A stretch of DNA of 64,000 nt from Novosphingobium fuchskuhlense (GTDB lineage Bacteria; Pseudomonadota; Alphaproteobacteria; Sphingomonadales; Sphingomonadaceae): NCBI RefSeq assembly GCF_001519075.1, contig NZ_KQ954244.1, forward strand, positions 124,001-188,000. The letters are read 5' to 3'. Positions 20,901-27,976 of this stretch are shown in pieces. The notes under the pieces are model-generated. The model worked only from the letters and a program-made list of their open reading frames with translations, ran no database searches and was not told the origin of the DNA. How positions within the stretch are numbered: the stretch's first letter is position 1; each line of letters starts with the position of its first letter. The position numbers and the translations under genes are program-made.

Positions 20901-21896
20901 TCCGTCAAGCGCACGATGGAGCAATGGGCCTCCTTCAGCCTCTAGGAAGTCCTCCAACGCCGCCAATGTGCGATTGGCGAAGTCACGTCGCTGAGCCGAT
21001 GTCCATTCCTTATCGTCTCGAAGAACGGATACTGGCGTCGCCGAGCTGTCACCGACGCTGAAGAAATACATCTCCCCCGCGTAATTCGGGACCGCTTGCC
21101 AAGTGTCGACGATGCTCGGAAGATGAGGTGACTTCTGGAACCGCTGAATGACGTCAAACTCTCGCCGTGCCCGACGATCAGTCAACGTCGCCGCCTCTCC
21201 CGGGGGTGCAGCAGACAAATCGTAAGTATGAAGTAAGACGCGATCGCCGGTGCGGGGATCGCGCGCGGCGAAAATGCGCTGAAAGCGGTCCTGATCGTCG
21301 GTTAGCAACCGAAGTTCGTCAAAGCGAGCCAAGCGCTTAAGGCGTCCAGCATCTGCAAGATTGTACCGTCCTGCAAGCGCATTCGCCAGACGCATAGCAT
21401 CAATCGTTCCTGGCGAGGCCGCGGCGACAACTAGGTCCACAACGTCCTTAAGCCCGTAGGCAACCACTCCCATTGAATGACGGGGTAGATGCCCGTTCTT
21501 TTTGATCGAACCGGTCTCCCGCGTTAGCAAAAACGCTGGGGCAACAAAGCCAATCCGACTATCTGCGGAGCGCAGGCTCCCGGCTATGCGTTTGGACTTG
21601 GCGATGATCAGTTCTGCTGCTGGGTCTGAGAGATCGGACCTACGCAGCGCAGAAGCGTCCCAATGCTTCACCTCAACTACGACGGCGCCGCCCGGGCCAA
21701 TCACCACGATGTCAATTTCATCTGCTTGGCCGCGAAGATTCGGATGAGTTAAATTAGTAAGAACGTAGGCAGTTCCATCACCGCTCCTCTTTCTGATTTC
21801 CTGATCAACAGCGTTGAACGCTTTAAGCTCGCTCGTGTTAGCGAACGGTCCGCAGGGTACATGAATTACACGCAAGTCACCCACCCCAGTTACCAA
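17904..21896 (-). CDS. NERD-pseudokinase-kinase-ATPase giant (PglW/MAD6-like)
   Basis: About 1,330 residues with several domains in a row. A NERD nuclease-related domain (DEIDIVVIG...EVKHW) lies at about 25-150. A degenerate kinase spans about 205-435: no VAIK Lys, HRALDGDS instead of HRD, no DFG, APE kept. A kinase with intact residues spans about 470-725: glycine loop LGQGAVARTF, K505, HGDVSLSN with D605 and N610, DYD with D622, SPE. A P-loop region follows with Walker A GNAGDGKT at 807-814 and a C-x2-C-x5-C cluster at 972-981. PglW of BREX type 2 and MADS MAD6 share NERD plus kinase. It is the first gene of the operon. The start is uncertain: TTG at 21896, GTG at 21884 or TTG at 21875, with no ATG nearby. 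Confidence 0.8.
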   Translation of the reverse strand: MVTGVGDLRVIHVPCGPFANTSELKAFNAVDQEIRKRSGDGTAYVLTNLTHPNLRGQADEIDIVVIGPGGAVVVEVKHWDASALRRSDLSDPAAELIIAKSKRIAGSLRSADSRIGFVAPAFLLTRETGSIKKNGHLPRHSMGVVAYGLKDVVDLVVAAASPGTIDAMRLANALAGRYNLADAGRLKRLARFDELRLLTDDQDRFQRIFAARDPRTGDRVLLHTYDLSAAPPGEAATLTDRRARREFDVIQRFQKSPHLPSIVDTWQAVPNYAGEMYFFSVGDSSATPVSVLRDDKEWTSAQRRDFANRTLAALEDFLEAEGGPLLHRALDGDSLRVRADNTPLFAGWRWARLTPAQTLSADQIGTQAGDYAAPEVVSGGLAAATPRSDIYSLCAVLAELFNDAEDEDVRTILKLGCDPDPARRASIAELRALLDDRVEAPLSDANTPEPVTAVSPSRWDEGHLFQWKESSYRVVSVLGQGAVARTFKLEQVDATGEPIGTFVGKAVLNPEFGPTSLAAYQRMRTFSLHPGLSNILECSSEWNAGELMALLRWSQGSPLDAWRGDLDFIAQETGRESTEQLLLEWFEKLCEALVELHGQGWVHGDVSLSNILVDESHVMLIDYDLSGQIGHTPLSSGTLIYASPERRNGAPVQARDDIYSLAASLFHAVTDRPPAFAENRSGLAWTDEEKLAFPILTSILDRATGPIDMRFADAGMALAALRTALVSPNKLAGALPSAPVVQPALRPNVVPRVKDILSSYPGSRFGNAETRGLDTEFAFDTYVPTELDAILPAEIKGGHASLVILCGNAGDGKTAFLQRLVQTLGGEPPQSSERVWRGRLADRKAMINLDGAASWKGRSADDLLDELFGPFLDNPPHDGSIHLVAVNDGRLMEWIEHAEMLHGERPLTSALTAALSQQADDVPSHIRLVELNNRSLVGGLNLERRSISTHFVDELIRLLVGGEQAAQIWAPCQTCSAQARCSMKRSADMMGASSDPAVLAEGARLRERLTEALQTVHQRNEIHITARELKAAISYILFGLDDCEDIHRNPDLDPHDPADHAFNPESRGRQGELLRELARLDPALEGHARIDRYLVGKGAPDPAHGARRFRDAVGRPLPLRDARRRAFLTWSRDQVAAVGGDDHALSLRDGRRAHEFRAFPLFSEDEQLLIKQRLCRGLSRLEALPDLAYHDPASVPIRLQPRTPTETAFWIKKLASRFSLSAERFQAISGLETLHRFLVLRYDHNHGGSEELLVPLELYSLLMDLADGVQILDAFSDDVFANLGVFTSRLAQEDERSLNAWNPIESDVVRQIGVVNVQGRQTITLSSGAA

Positions 21897-22200
21897 AAAG
21901 ACGCGCGTTGCTCGTTTTCATTGCCGAGACAAGCGAGGGTCTCCAGAATGACCTTCACCATGAGGATCGAGCCACAGATGAACGTTCTGAACCAACGTCA
22001 GGCGGAGCTTAAGGTAAGGGAAACGCCACTTCAACATGCATGGCAAGCTCAGAACGCTTCCGACCCTCCCCGAACCCATAGTGGGGGCGATATGCCCCTG
22101 AGGGCTCCTTCGGCACTGGCATGTTTGACTGATTCGGCGAACTGACCATCCATCCATCGCCAGATATTGCGTCTCCAGCGCATTCCTTTAGCGTCGCCGC
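21897..22200. other. Divergent intergenic region between the kinase operon and nucleotidyltransferase gene
   Basis: About 300 bp without a convincing gene. It must hold the promoter of the minus-strand kinase operon and that of the plus-strand pair beginning at 22201. I see no clear operator, strong hairpin or repeat in it. Confidence 0.5.
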
Positions 22201-22743
22201 ATGGCACTGCCGGACGACTTTAACGGCTTGTTGGAGCAGGCCGCGGCAGCCTTTGCTGCTTATGAAGCTGCGGCGGGCTACTCACCCGTCATTGTAGGCG
22301 GCGGGGCCATTGCCATCCAAACGCTTGGCGCCTTCATGTCGGGAGATCTTGATCTCTATGCGCCAAACGACGACCTGCTGGAAAAATGCCTTGTTGATGC
22401 TGGCTTCAAGCGAGAAGATCGCCAAGGGCGACTGCGCGGAGGGTATTACCACCCCGACTACCCTGCCTATGGGATCGAGGCGATCTCGGGACAGCTCTTT
22501 GATGGCCGGTCCGACCATAACCGGCTCCTTCGGATCATCCTTGAGGGCGACAGGGCGATCACCACGCCGTCATTTGAGGACATGATTGCAGATCGTCTGG
22601 GGCAGCACGCGGTGGACAGATCGCCGGCCAGCCCGCTTCTGCAGCAGGCGCGATTGCTGTTTAGAGTAGCTGTTGCGCTCGATCTGGAATATCTGAAACG
22701 GCGCGTCGCCGAAGAGGGCGGCAGCTTCGAACTGCTGAACTGA
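22201..22743 (+). CDS. Nucleotidyltransferase-fold protein (AbiEii/DUF6036-like)
   Basis: A 180-residue protein with the minimal nucleotidyltransferase signature: VGGGAIAIQ followed by SGDLDLYAP, which supplies the G-G and D-x-D residues of the fold. Such proteins often act as the toxin-like partner in AbiE or MNT/HEPN type pairs, transferring nucleotides to RNA or protein targets. The gene is followed 27 bp later by a 66-residue gene on the same strand with a good ribosome-binding site, which fits a two-gene toxin-antitoxin layout. It lies between the defence operon and the partition genes. The substrate is unknown. Confidence 0.65.
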   Translation: MALPDDFNGLLEQAAAAFAAYEAAAGYSPVIVGGGAIAIQTLGAFMSGDLDLYAPNDDLLEKCLVDAGFKREDRQGRLRGGYYHPDYPAYGIEAISGQLFDGRSDHNRLLRIILEGDRAITTPSFEDMIADRLGQHAVDRSPASPLLQQARLLFRVAVALDLEYLKRRVAEEGGSFELLN

Positions 22744-22769
22744 ACCTCGAATTGGAAGGGAGGCTCGCG

Positions 22770-22970
22770 ATGACCACGATCAGCATGGCCAAGCTTCGTG
22801 ACCATGTAGAGGCCAGGAAGCGCGAAATCGGATGGGTCGACGACGACGCGGCGACCGATGCGCTCCGCAACAAGGGTGGCAACCGCACGCCCGAAAAGCG
22901 TGCCGCACTGGCTCGTATCGATGCACGCGCCATTGCCGCCGGCAAGAAGCCCACGCGCTCCTACTATTAG
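22770..22970 (+). CDS. Small protein of 66 residues paired with the nucleotidyltransferase
   Basis: The ATG at 22770 has GGGAGG about six bases upstream, which decides the start over an in-frame TTG at 22752. The product is charged and helical (KLRDHVEARKREIGW, then RTPEKRAALARIDARAIAAG), with no motif I recognise. Its place directly behind the nucleotidyltransferase suggests an antitoxin or cofactor role. This is an inference from layout only. Confidence 0.55.
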   Translation: MTTISMAKLRDHVEARKREIGWVDDDAATDALRNKGGNRTPEKRAALARIDARAIAAGKKPTRSYY

Positions 22971-23031
22971 CGCATCAACCCACCCCTTATCCAGCTGAGG
23001 CAGTTTCGCAGGGTGCGGTGTCTGCGCCAGC

Positions 23032-23289
23032 TTAGCTGCCAATCGGGCTTTCACCGTACTTTCTCAGGACGTCATCAAACGCTTCCGCCATCAGTGCCTG
23101 CAGACTGACCCCATTCCTTCGGGCGCAGGTATGCAATGCCAGAGACATATCTGGCGAGAAGTAACCGGAAATTGCCTTCCGTCCGATACGGCTAGGTGCT
23201 GGGGCAGAGACAGTCGCAAGCTCTTCGGCCATCAAGCGGGCAGCTGACGTTTCCTTCGGCTTGTCAGCCAGCTTCGCAAACCGGCTCAT
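23032..23289 (-). CDS. Ribbon-helix-helix partition/regulator protein (ParG-like)
   Basis: An 85-residue protein with a disordered basic N-terminus (about 1-38) and a C-terminal ribbon-helix-helix (KAISGYFSPDMSLALHTCA then SLQALMAEAFDDVL), the layout of ParG-type centromere-binding proteins. Its ATG overlaps the parA stop (ATGA), the usual parA-parB operon order. It most likely binds the repeated CACATGTG-type sites flanking parA, stimulates the ParA ATPase and represses the operon. A stabilising role in an integrated element is by analogy with plasmids. Confidence 0.75.
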   Translation of the reverse strand: MSRFAKLADKPKETSAARLMAEELATVSAPAPSRIGRKAISGYFSPDMSLALHTCARRNGVSLQALMAEAFDDVLRKYGESPIGS

Positions 23290-23942
23290 CGACTGCCTCC
23301 CCGCACCTGTTTGTTCGTTGCCATGTTCACATGTTCACATGCCCACATGTGAACACGCTCGATCTCTCGCGCTGCCTTCCCATCGGGCTCGATCTCGAAG
23401 GCAGTCCGACCTGCGGCGCTTGCGTGTCTGAATGCAGCGCGATCGGCGATGCGATAGGGACAAATGGGCACCCCGAAGCTGGCGACCAGTTCGGCTGCCT
23501 CGGCATGGATCCGTTCTGCTTGGGCCGGACCGGCAGTGAAGACGACCCACGCAGGCTTCGCCAGCAATTGCACCAACCTCGCCGTCGTCCGGATGGCTGC
23601 CAGATCGAAGGCGCTCGGGCGGCAGGGTATGAGGACCAGATCAGCCGCTTCCATCGCCTTGCTGGCCGTCGAGTCTGCATGTGGCGGCGTATCGATCACG
23701 ATGAAGGTCGCGCCGGCGGCCTTCGCTTGCTCGACCTTCGCAGCGATCCGCGGCGGCGCGCTGTCGATCACCTCTGGCGGGGCTTCCTCACGCCAGGCCG
23801 CCCACTGGCTGGCTGTCGCCTGAGGGTCAGCATCAATGATAAGCGCCACCTCGCCCGTGCGCTCTGCCGCCGCAGCGAGGTTGATGGCGAGGGTCGTTTT
23901 CCCGGCCCCGCCTTTCTGGCTGACAATCGCGATTGTGGTCAT
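23286..23942 (-). CDS. parA: ParA-type partition ATPase
   Basis: About 218 residues when started at MTTIAIVSQKGG. An upstream in-frame ATG at 23990 would add 16 residues translated from the repeat block and is rejected. It has the deviant Walker A KGGAGKTT (signature Lys), the DADPQATAS segment and VIDTPPH. It would drive segregation of the element together with the RHH protein. The C-terminal tail (ERVHMWACEHVNMATNKQ) is encoded by the CATGTG repeat block at 23321-23356, so the centromere-like DNA overlaps the coding sequence. Confidence 0.88.
   Translation of the reverse strand: MTTIAIVSQKGGAGKTTLAINLAAAAERTGEVALIIDADPQATASQWAAWREEAPPEVIDSAPPRIAAKVEQAKAAGATFIVIDTPPHADSTASKAMEAADLVLIPCRPSAFDLAAIRTTARLVQLLAKPAWVVFTAGPAQAERIHAEAAELVASFGVPICPYRIADRAAFRHASAAGRTAFEIEPDGKAAREIERVHMWACEHVNMATNKQVRGGSR
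23321..23356. repeat. Centromere/operator-like CACATG repeat block inside the parA 3' end
   Basis: Clustered copies of TTCACATG and its complement. Positions 23336-23355 on the minus strand read TGTTCACATGTGGGCATGTG, the same 20 bases as on the plus strand at 23966-23985. It lies within the last codons of parA. It is a probable binding site of the RHH protein. Confidence 0.65.
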
Positions 23943-23954
23943 GTGAATTCCTTC

Positions 23955-23998
23955 AAGTGTGCACATGTTCACATGTGGGCATGTGCACATGTGCGGTG
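23955..23998. repeat. Centromere/operator-like CACATG repeat block upstream of parA
   Basis: Tandem alternating CACATG/CATGTG units immediately upstream of the parA start, containing at 23966-23985 the 20-base copy that is inverted at 23336-23355. The position fits both parS and an operator for autoregulation. Confidence 0.65.
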
Positions 23999-24010
23999 GT
24001 GGACACGGGC

Positions 24011-26881
24011 TCAGAGCCCGAAATCGAGGTCCAATCTCTTTTCCGGCACAGGGAGCTGGATCGGCGGCTTCGACTGGGATGCCTCGATCGCCGAGGTCTT
24101 GCCGCCGAGGTTCCGCGTCACGTCCCGCTCGAGCGCCTTCACGTTATCGACAACGAGGGTAACGCTGTCCGCGATGCGGGTGACTGCGACGAGAAAGGAC
24201 TGCGCCGAGTTCAACATCTTCTCCCGTTCGCTCATCAGGATGATGCCTTTGTCAGCCGTCATGCCCTGCGCGATGTGGACGTTGATCGCGTAAGCGAGAT
24301 CGAGCCGCTGGAGCATGGGATCGTCGCGGCTGAGTTCGTGCCGTTCACCGCCGCGCGTGAGCACTGCCATAGAATGGCGACCGATGGTCTCGATCCGGGC
24401 AATATCGCCGTTGAGGAGCCCGCGTTGCCGATCGTTGTCGGTCCAGCGGATGCGGTCGCCCTCGAACACGCCGATGGTCTTCTGCTGGTAGATCGAGACA
24501 GCGTCGTGAGAGAGGTTGCGGGGCAGCTTATCCGGCGTGAATTGCCGGACCGAACCGTCGGCCATCTCGAGCCGGACCTTGCCGTCTTCGGCATGCTTCA
24601 CCACGCCTAGATCGCCGCGACTGAAGCCCTGGCTCGGCAGGTCTGTGCGGAACTCCACCATCCGCCCTTCCTGATAGCCTCTCATCTGCCGCGCCCCTTC
24701 CCGCGTAACGGTCACCCGGTCGAGCACGTTCAGCCGCCGCTCTTCGCTGCCCAGCTCTCCGCGCGTGATCCGCTCGCGCTGGACGGCCGCATTTGCGGCG
24801 GTGCGCATGGCGCGGCCCGATGCGAGCAGGAGAGTGCGGTCGCGAACGCCCTCCGGGAGCCCGACCCACAGCTTTGCAGCGGTTTCCGGTCCTTTGGCGA
24901 AGGGCACTTCGACCGTGGCGGGCTTCAGGACATCAAACGCCCTGCCGAGGTTCCGGCTTTCCAACGCCTCATTCAACGCCTTCATCTGCGGCGATTGCGC
25001 CCGCAAGTTCTCTGTGATGGTCGCTGTCGCGAGGCCTTCCTTCTGCAGCAGTTCGAACGGTTTGCCTGCCTCGATCGCCGGAAGCTGACGCGTGTCGCCG
25101 GCAAGGATCAATCGCGCGATATCCATGCCGTTCGCCAGTTCGATCAGCCTCGCGAGCCGGTCGTTGCCGATCTGCGCGGCTTCATCGACCATGATGACCG
25201 AACCAGACAGAGCGGCCCGGGCCTCCGCCAACCGTTCCGGACTGGCGGTGCCAGCCAGCACCCGCCCGTACCGGCCAAGGAAGCTGTCTACGGTCGATGC
25301 GGGCACATCGAGCTTGGCCCCAAAATCCCGTGCTGTCCGTCCCGCATGGGCCAGTGCAAACACGTTGCGGCCATCGGCCTTGAGCAAGGCTGCCACTGGC
25401 ATGAGCGCTGCCGATTTGCCGACACCGGCACCGCCCTGGATTAGCTGCACGCGGTCGCGCGATTGCAGTACGTCGATCCCGGCACGCTCTTGGCCGGGGT
25501 TGAGCCGTCTCAGTCCAAGGTCACGTGCCGCTTGCTGGAGATTGGCAGCAAGGTCAGTGCCTTCGGCGGGCGGATTCACGGCATCACGCCCTGCGTTGGC
25601 CAGCGCAATAACCCGTTGCTCCAGCTGCAAAGCCGATTGGGTCGTTATCAATCGGTCGCCACCGATCAGGAGCCCCTTTGCTTCGAGCTGCGCGATTCTC
25701 GCCTCGACATCCGCGACGGTCACAGGGCCGCAGCGTTCCAGTGCGGCTCGAATGAGGTCGTTGCGCTCAAAGGCAGCCTCGCGCTCGCCAAGGTCACGCG
25801 CCGCCGAAGCGACCGCCTGCGCAGCGGCGTATGCTCGTGGTTCAAGTCGACCGAGGCGCTCCGGGACCAGCGGATCGCCATCCCTCGGCGTCAGGCCCAT
25901 CGCGCTCGCGACGGCCAACCCACGCGCACCGATGCCGCGCGCGCTTCCGACAACTCGCGACCAGACCGTCTCACGTTGGGCGGCACGCCCTGCCGCAGTC
26001 TCAATCAGGTCCCGGCTATCAAAGCCAACCCGCTCTGCAGTTGTTTGCCACTCAGCGCCGCGCTGTTCGGGGCTGAACTCGGGATTCTTGGCCTGCCGAG
26101 TTGAAAGTGCCGCCAGTTCGCGCTCACGAGGACTGCTGCGCTCCTCCCGCGCCAGAGCTTCGAGGATCTCCTCGCGGCGGGTCGAGAAGGCTTCGATCGC
26201 TTCCCGCGAGACACCCTTGATCTCGAAGGCGCCATCAATGGGATTGCGCGCGGGCGTCGTCTCGTAACCGAGCTCCTCGATCCGTGCGCGCAGCTCGGCG
26301 TTGTGGATCGCGCCGAGGAGGTGCTGGCCGCGATAGAGCTGATCGTTGCGCACCGCATGCCACTTGCCATCGGACGCCTTGGTCGCGTTGGCGATCACCG
26401 CGTGGATGTGCAGCTGCGGCTCGTTGTTGCGGTTCACATCGTGGAGGAAGGTCGCAGCGAGCATGTTGCCGGTCTTCTCGGCCACCTGCATCTTCGTTGC
26501 AGGATCCCAGACGCGCGCCTCGATGAGGTTCTTCTCGGCCCATATCAGGGTGGCCGTGACGGAATCGCGGAAGGCGCCGACGATCCGGTCATCCTTCCCG
26601 ATCAGCGCAAGAAGGGACACCGACTTCGGGGCGGAAAAGGTCATGTCGAGGCCCGGGCGGTGTTCACCATTGACGGCGGTGATCTCGCTTCCATCGGGAA
26701 GCTTGCCAGACAGAACATCGACGAAGGCCTGCTCACCGACTGCACCTTGCAGGCCCAATGCCTCGGCGCCTCTGCCGAACCACTCGCTCGCTTCGGTCAG
26801 TTCGGAGGTCGTGTAGTAGTTGTCCTGGCTGTAGTACGCGCCTGCGCCGCTGGCGGAACCGACTGGCGTGAGATTGATCAT
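24011..26881 (-). CDS. traA: MobF relaxase-helicase (TraA/TrwC type)
   Basis: I start the protein at MINLTPVG (26881), whose ATG overlaps the upstream stop (ATGA); a longer frame to 27025 runs antisense-like through the accessory gene and is rejected. The 956-residue product has an N-terminal TrwC relaxase domain with paired Tyr (Y16/Y17 and Y22/Y23) and the histidine motif PQLHIHAVIAN (H158, H160). An SF1 helicase follows, with Walker A QGGAGVGKS at about 482-490 and VDEAAQIG. It would nick oriT and unwind the transferred strand. It is shorter than F TraI. No mating-pair genes are in the window, so the element is at least mobilizable. Confidence 0.92.
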   Translation of the reverse strand: MINLTPVGSASGAGAYYSQDNYYTTSELTEASEWFGRGAEALGLQGAVGEQAFVDVLSGKLPDGSEITAVNGEHRPGLDMTFSAPKSVSLLALIGKDDRIVGAFRDSVTATLIWAEKNLIEARVWDPATKMQVAEKTGNMLAATFLHDVNRNNEPQLHIHAVIANATKASDGKWHAVRNDQLYRGQHLLGAIHNAELRARIEELGYETTPARNPIDGAFEIKGVSREAIEAFSTRREEILEALAREERSSPRERELAALSTRQAKNPEFSPEQRGAEWQTTAERVGFDSRDLIETAAGRAAQRETVWSRVVGSARGIGARGLAVASAMGLTPRDGDPLVPERLGRLEPRAYAAAQAVASAARDLGEREAAFERNDLIRAALERCGPVTVADVEARIAQLEAKGLLIGGDRLITTQSALQLEQRVIALANAGRDAVNPPAEGTDLAANLQQAARDLGLRRLNPGQERAGIDVLQSRDRVQLIQGGAGVGKSAALMPVAALLKADGRNVFALAHAGRTARDFGAKLDVPASTVDSFLGRYGRVLAGTASPERLAEARAALSGSVIMVDEAAQIGNDRLARLIELANGMDIARLILAGDTRQLPAIEAGKPFELLQKEGLATATITENLRAQSPQMKALNEALESRNLGRAFDVLKPATVEVPFAKGPETAAKLWVGLPEGVRDRTLLLASGRAMRTAANAAVQRERITRGELGSEERRLNVLDRVTVTREGARQMRGYQEGRMVEFRTDLPSQGFSRGDLGVVKHAEDGKVRLEMADGSVRQFTPDKLPRNLSHDAVSIYQQKTIGVFEGDRIRWTDNDRQRGLLNGDIARIETIGRHSMAVLTRGGERHELSRDDPMLQRLDLAYAINVHIAQGMTADKGIILMSEREKMLNSAQSFLVAVTRIADSVTLVVDNVKALERDVTRNLGGKTSAIEASQSKPPIQLPVPEKRLDLDFGL

Positions 26882-27636
26882 TTGCCGGCCCTCACCGCGC
26901 GGACCGATCCCCGCCGATACTCTGCCGGAACCTCGCAATCCCGAACGCCGTAGCGCTCGTTGACCAGATTGCAGATCAGCTCTGTCGTAGGCAGCAGCTT
27001 GCGAGCGACTGGGACACCGAGCCATTCCAAGTTGGCTGCGACAAAAACGAAGATCAGCGCGCCGATCATGGCGATCATCGAGGTCAGCGCGGTCAGGTAC
27101 CCGATCGAGAAGTGACCGGGGAACACCACCTTGTAGAGGTTTCGCGGCGACGAAGCCTCCGCCCGTACCGCTTCAAGCCGCTCGTCGAGCTTCGCATGCT
27201 GTGCGGTCTGCTGTGCCGCCATTCGTTCCGCCGCTTCGCCAAATGCGGCTTGCAACTGTGTCAGCCGGACGACGAAGGGCTCATAGGACTTGCGGTTGAT
27301 GTCGTTGATGCGGCCGACCAGATGCTCCTCGGCCACCCGGATTGCTTCAGCGCTGGCGACCCAGGATTCCAGCATCCGCTTCTCGTGGCGCTGGGTGGAT
27401 CGCTGCACCCGGTCGAGCTCGATCACTGCCTCGCGCATCTGCACGGTCAGCGCATTGACGCTGCCCTCCAGTCTCGGCCCCTCGCTTTGAAAGGCGAGCG
27501 TTCCGGCATCGTGCGCTTCGACCGCTTCGTTTGCGATGGCCCGCAATAGCTCTGTCCGGGACAGCCCCCTCGCGCCGCAGACGCGGTCGATCCCGGCGAG
27601 AATGCGGTCATCGTAGGTGACGTTGACCTGCCCCAT
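26878..27636 (-). CDS. RHH/transmembrane relaxosome accessory protein
   Basis: I start at MGQVNVTYDD (27636), which has GGGAGGG upstream, rather than the in-frame ATG at 27684. The 252-residue product begins with a ribbon-helix-helix segment (VNVTYDDRILAGIDRVCG, then LSRTELLRAIANEA). A long coiled coil follows (about 55-160, rich in E/R/Q), and one strong membrane segment (about 180-205, LTALTSMIAMIGALIFVFVA) near the C-terminus. It overlaps traA by ATGA. DNA binding plus a membrane anchor fits a protein that docks the relaxosome at the membrane. The exact family is not certain. Confidence 0.7.
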   Translation of the reverse strand: MGQVNVTYDDRILAGIDRVCGARGLSRTELLRAIANEAVEAHDAGTLAFQSEGPRLEGSVNALTVQMREAVIELDRVQRSTQRHEKRMLESWVASAEAIRVAEEHLVGRINDINRKSYEPFVVRLTQLQAAFGEAAERMAAQQTAQHAKLDERLEAVRAEASSPRNLYKVVFPGHFSIGYLTALTSMIAMIGALIFVFVAANLEWLGVPVARKLLPTTELICNLVNERYGVRDCEVPAEYRRGSVRAVRAGK

Positions 27637-27976
27637 GGTCACACCCTCCCGATCGCTGAGCGATGGAGACCGAGTAGAGGACAAGTCCTTGATCTATTGA
27701 GACTATAGAATGGGTCTCTAGCCGTATTCGCAGCGACAAGAGCTTTCGCGCGCAGTTTATGGTAGGTCCTAGCGTCTAGAAGCCCGCATTTCCGCGGGTT
27801 CGGCGGACCCTCTCGCCTGCTACCCCGTAGCGTGGTGTGTGCACCTTCAAGCAAAAAAAGCGCAAGGGATCCGGCAAGGTCATCCCGGCTCTTCAACACA
27901 GACTGGGGCATTTGACCGGCGGGACCAGAACGGCCCGATGGCCACTCGAAATCGGCGGTGCAAAGAGCGGGGAAGG
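27637..27976. other. Candidate origin of transfer between repC and the relaxosome gene
   Basis: 340 bp without a convincing gene. It has several small inverted repeats: AGGACAAGTCCT at 27678-27689, GAGAC...GTCTC at 27699-27718, a 7-bp stem at 27781-27800 and GCTACCCCGTAGC at 27819-27831. TATTGAGACTATAG at 27695-27708 resembles, from memory, the nic region of MobF plasmid R388 (TATTGTCTATAG). The position next to the relaxosome gene is typical of oriT. The exact nick site is inference. Confidence 0.45.

Noticed and set aside
17904..21896. BREX type 2 (pgl) locus
   Set aside because: The kinase resembles PglW, but PglX methyltransferase, PglY and PglZ are absent.
23942..23990. N-terminal extension of ParA (MCTCPHVNMCTLEGIH)
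   Set aside because: It is translated from the CACATG repeats; family members start at the MTTIAIVSQKGG position.
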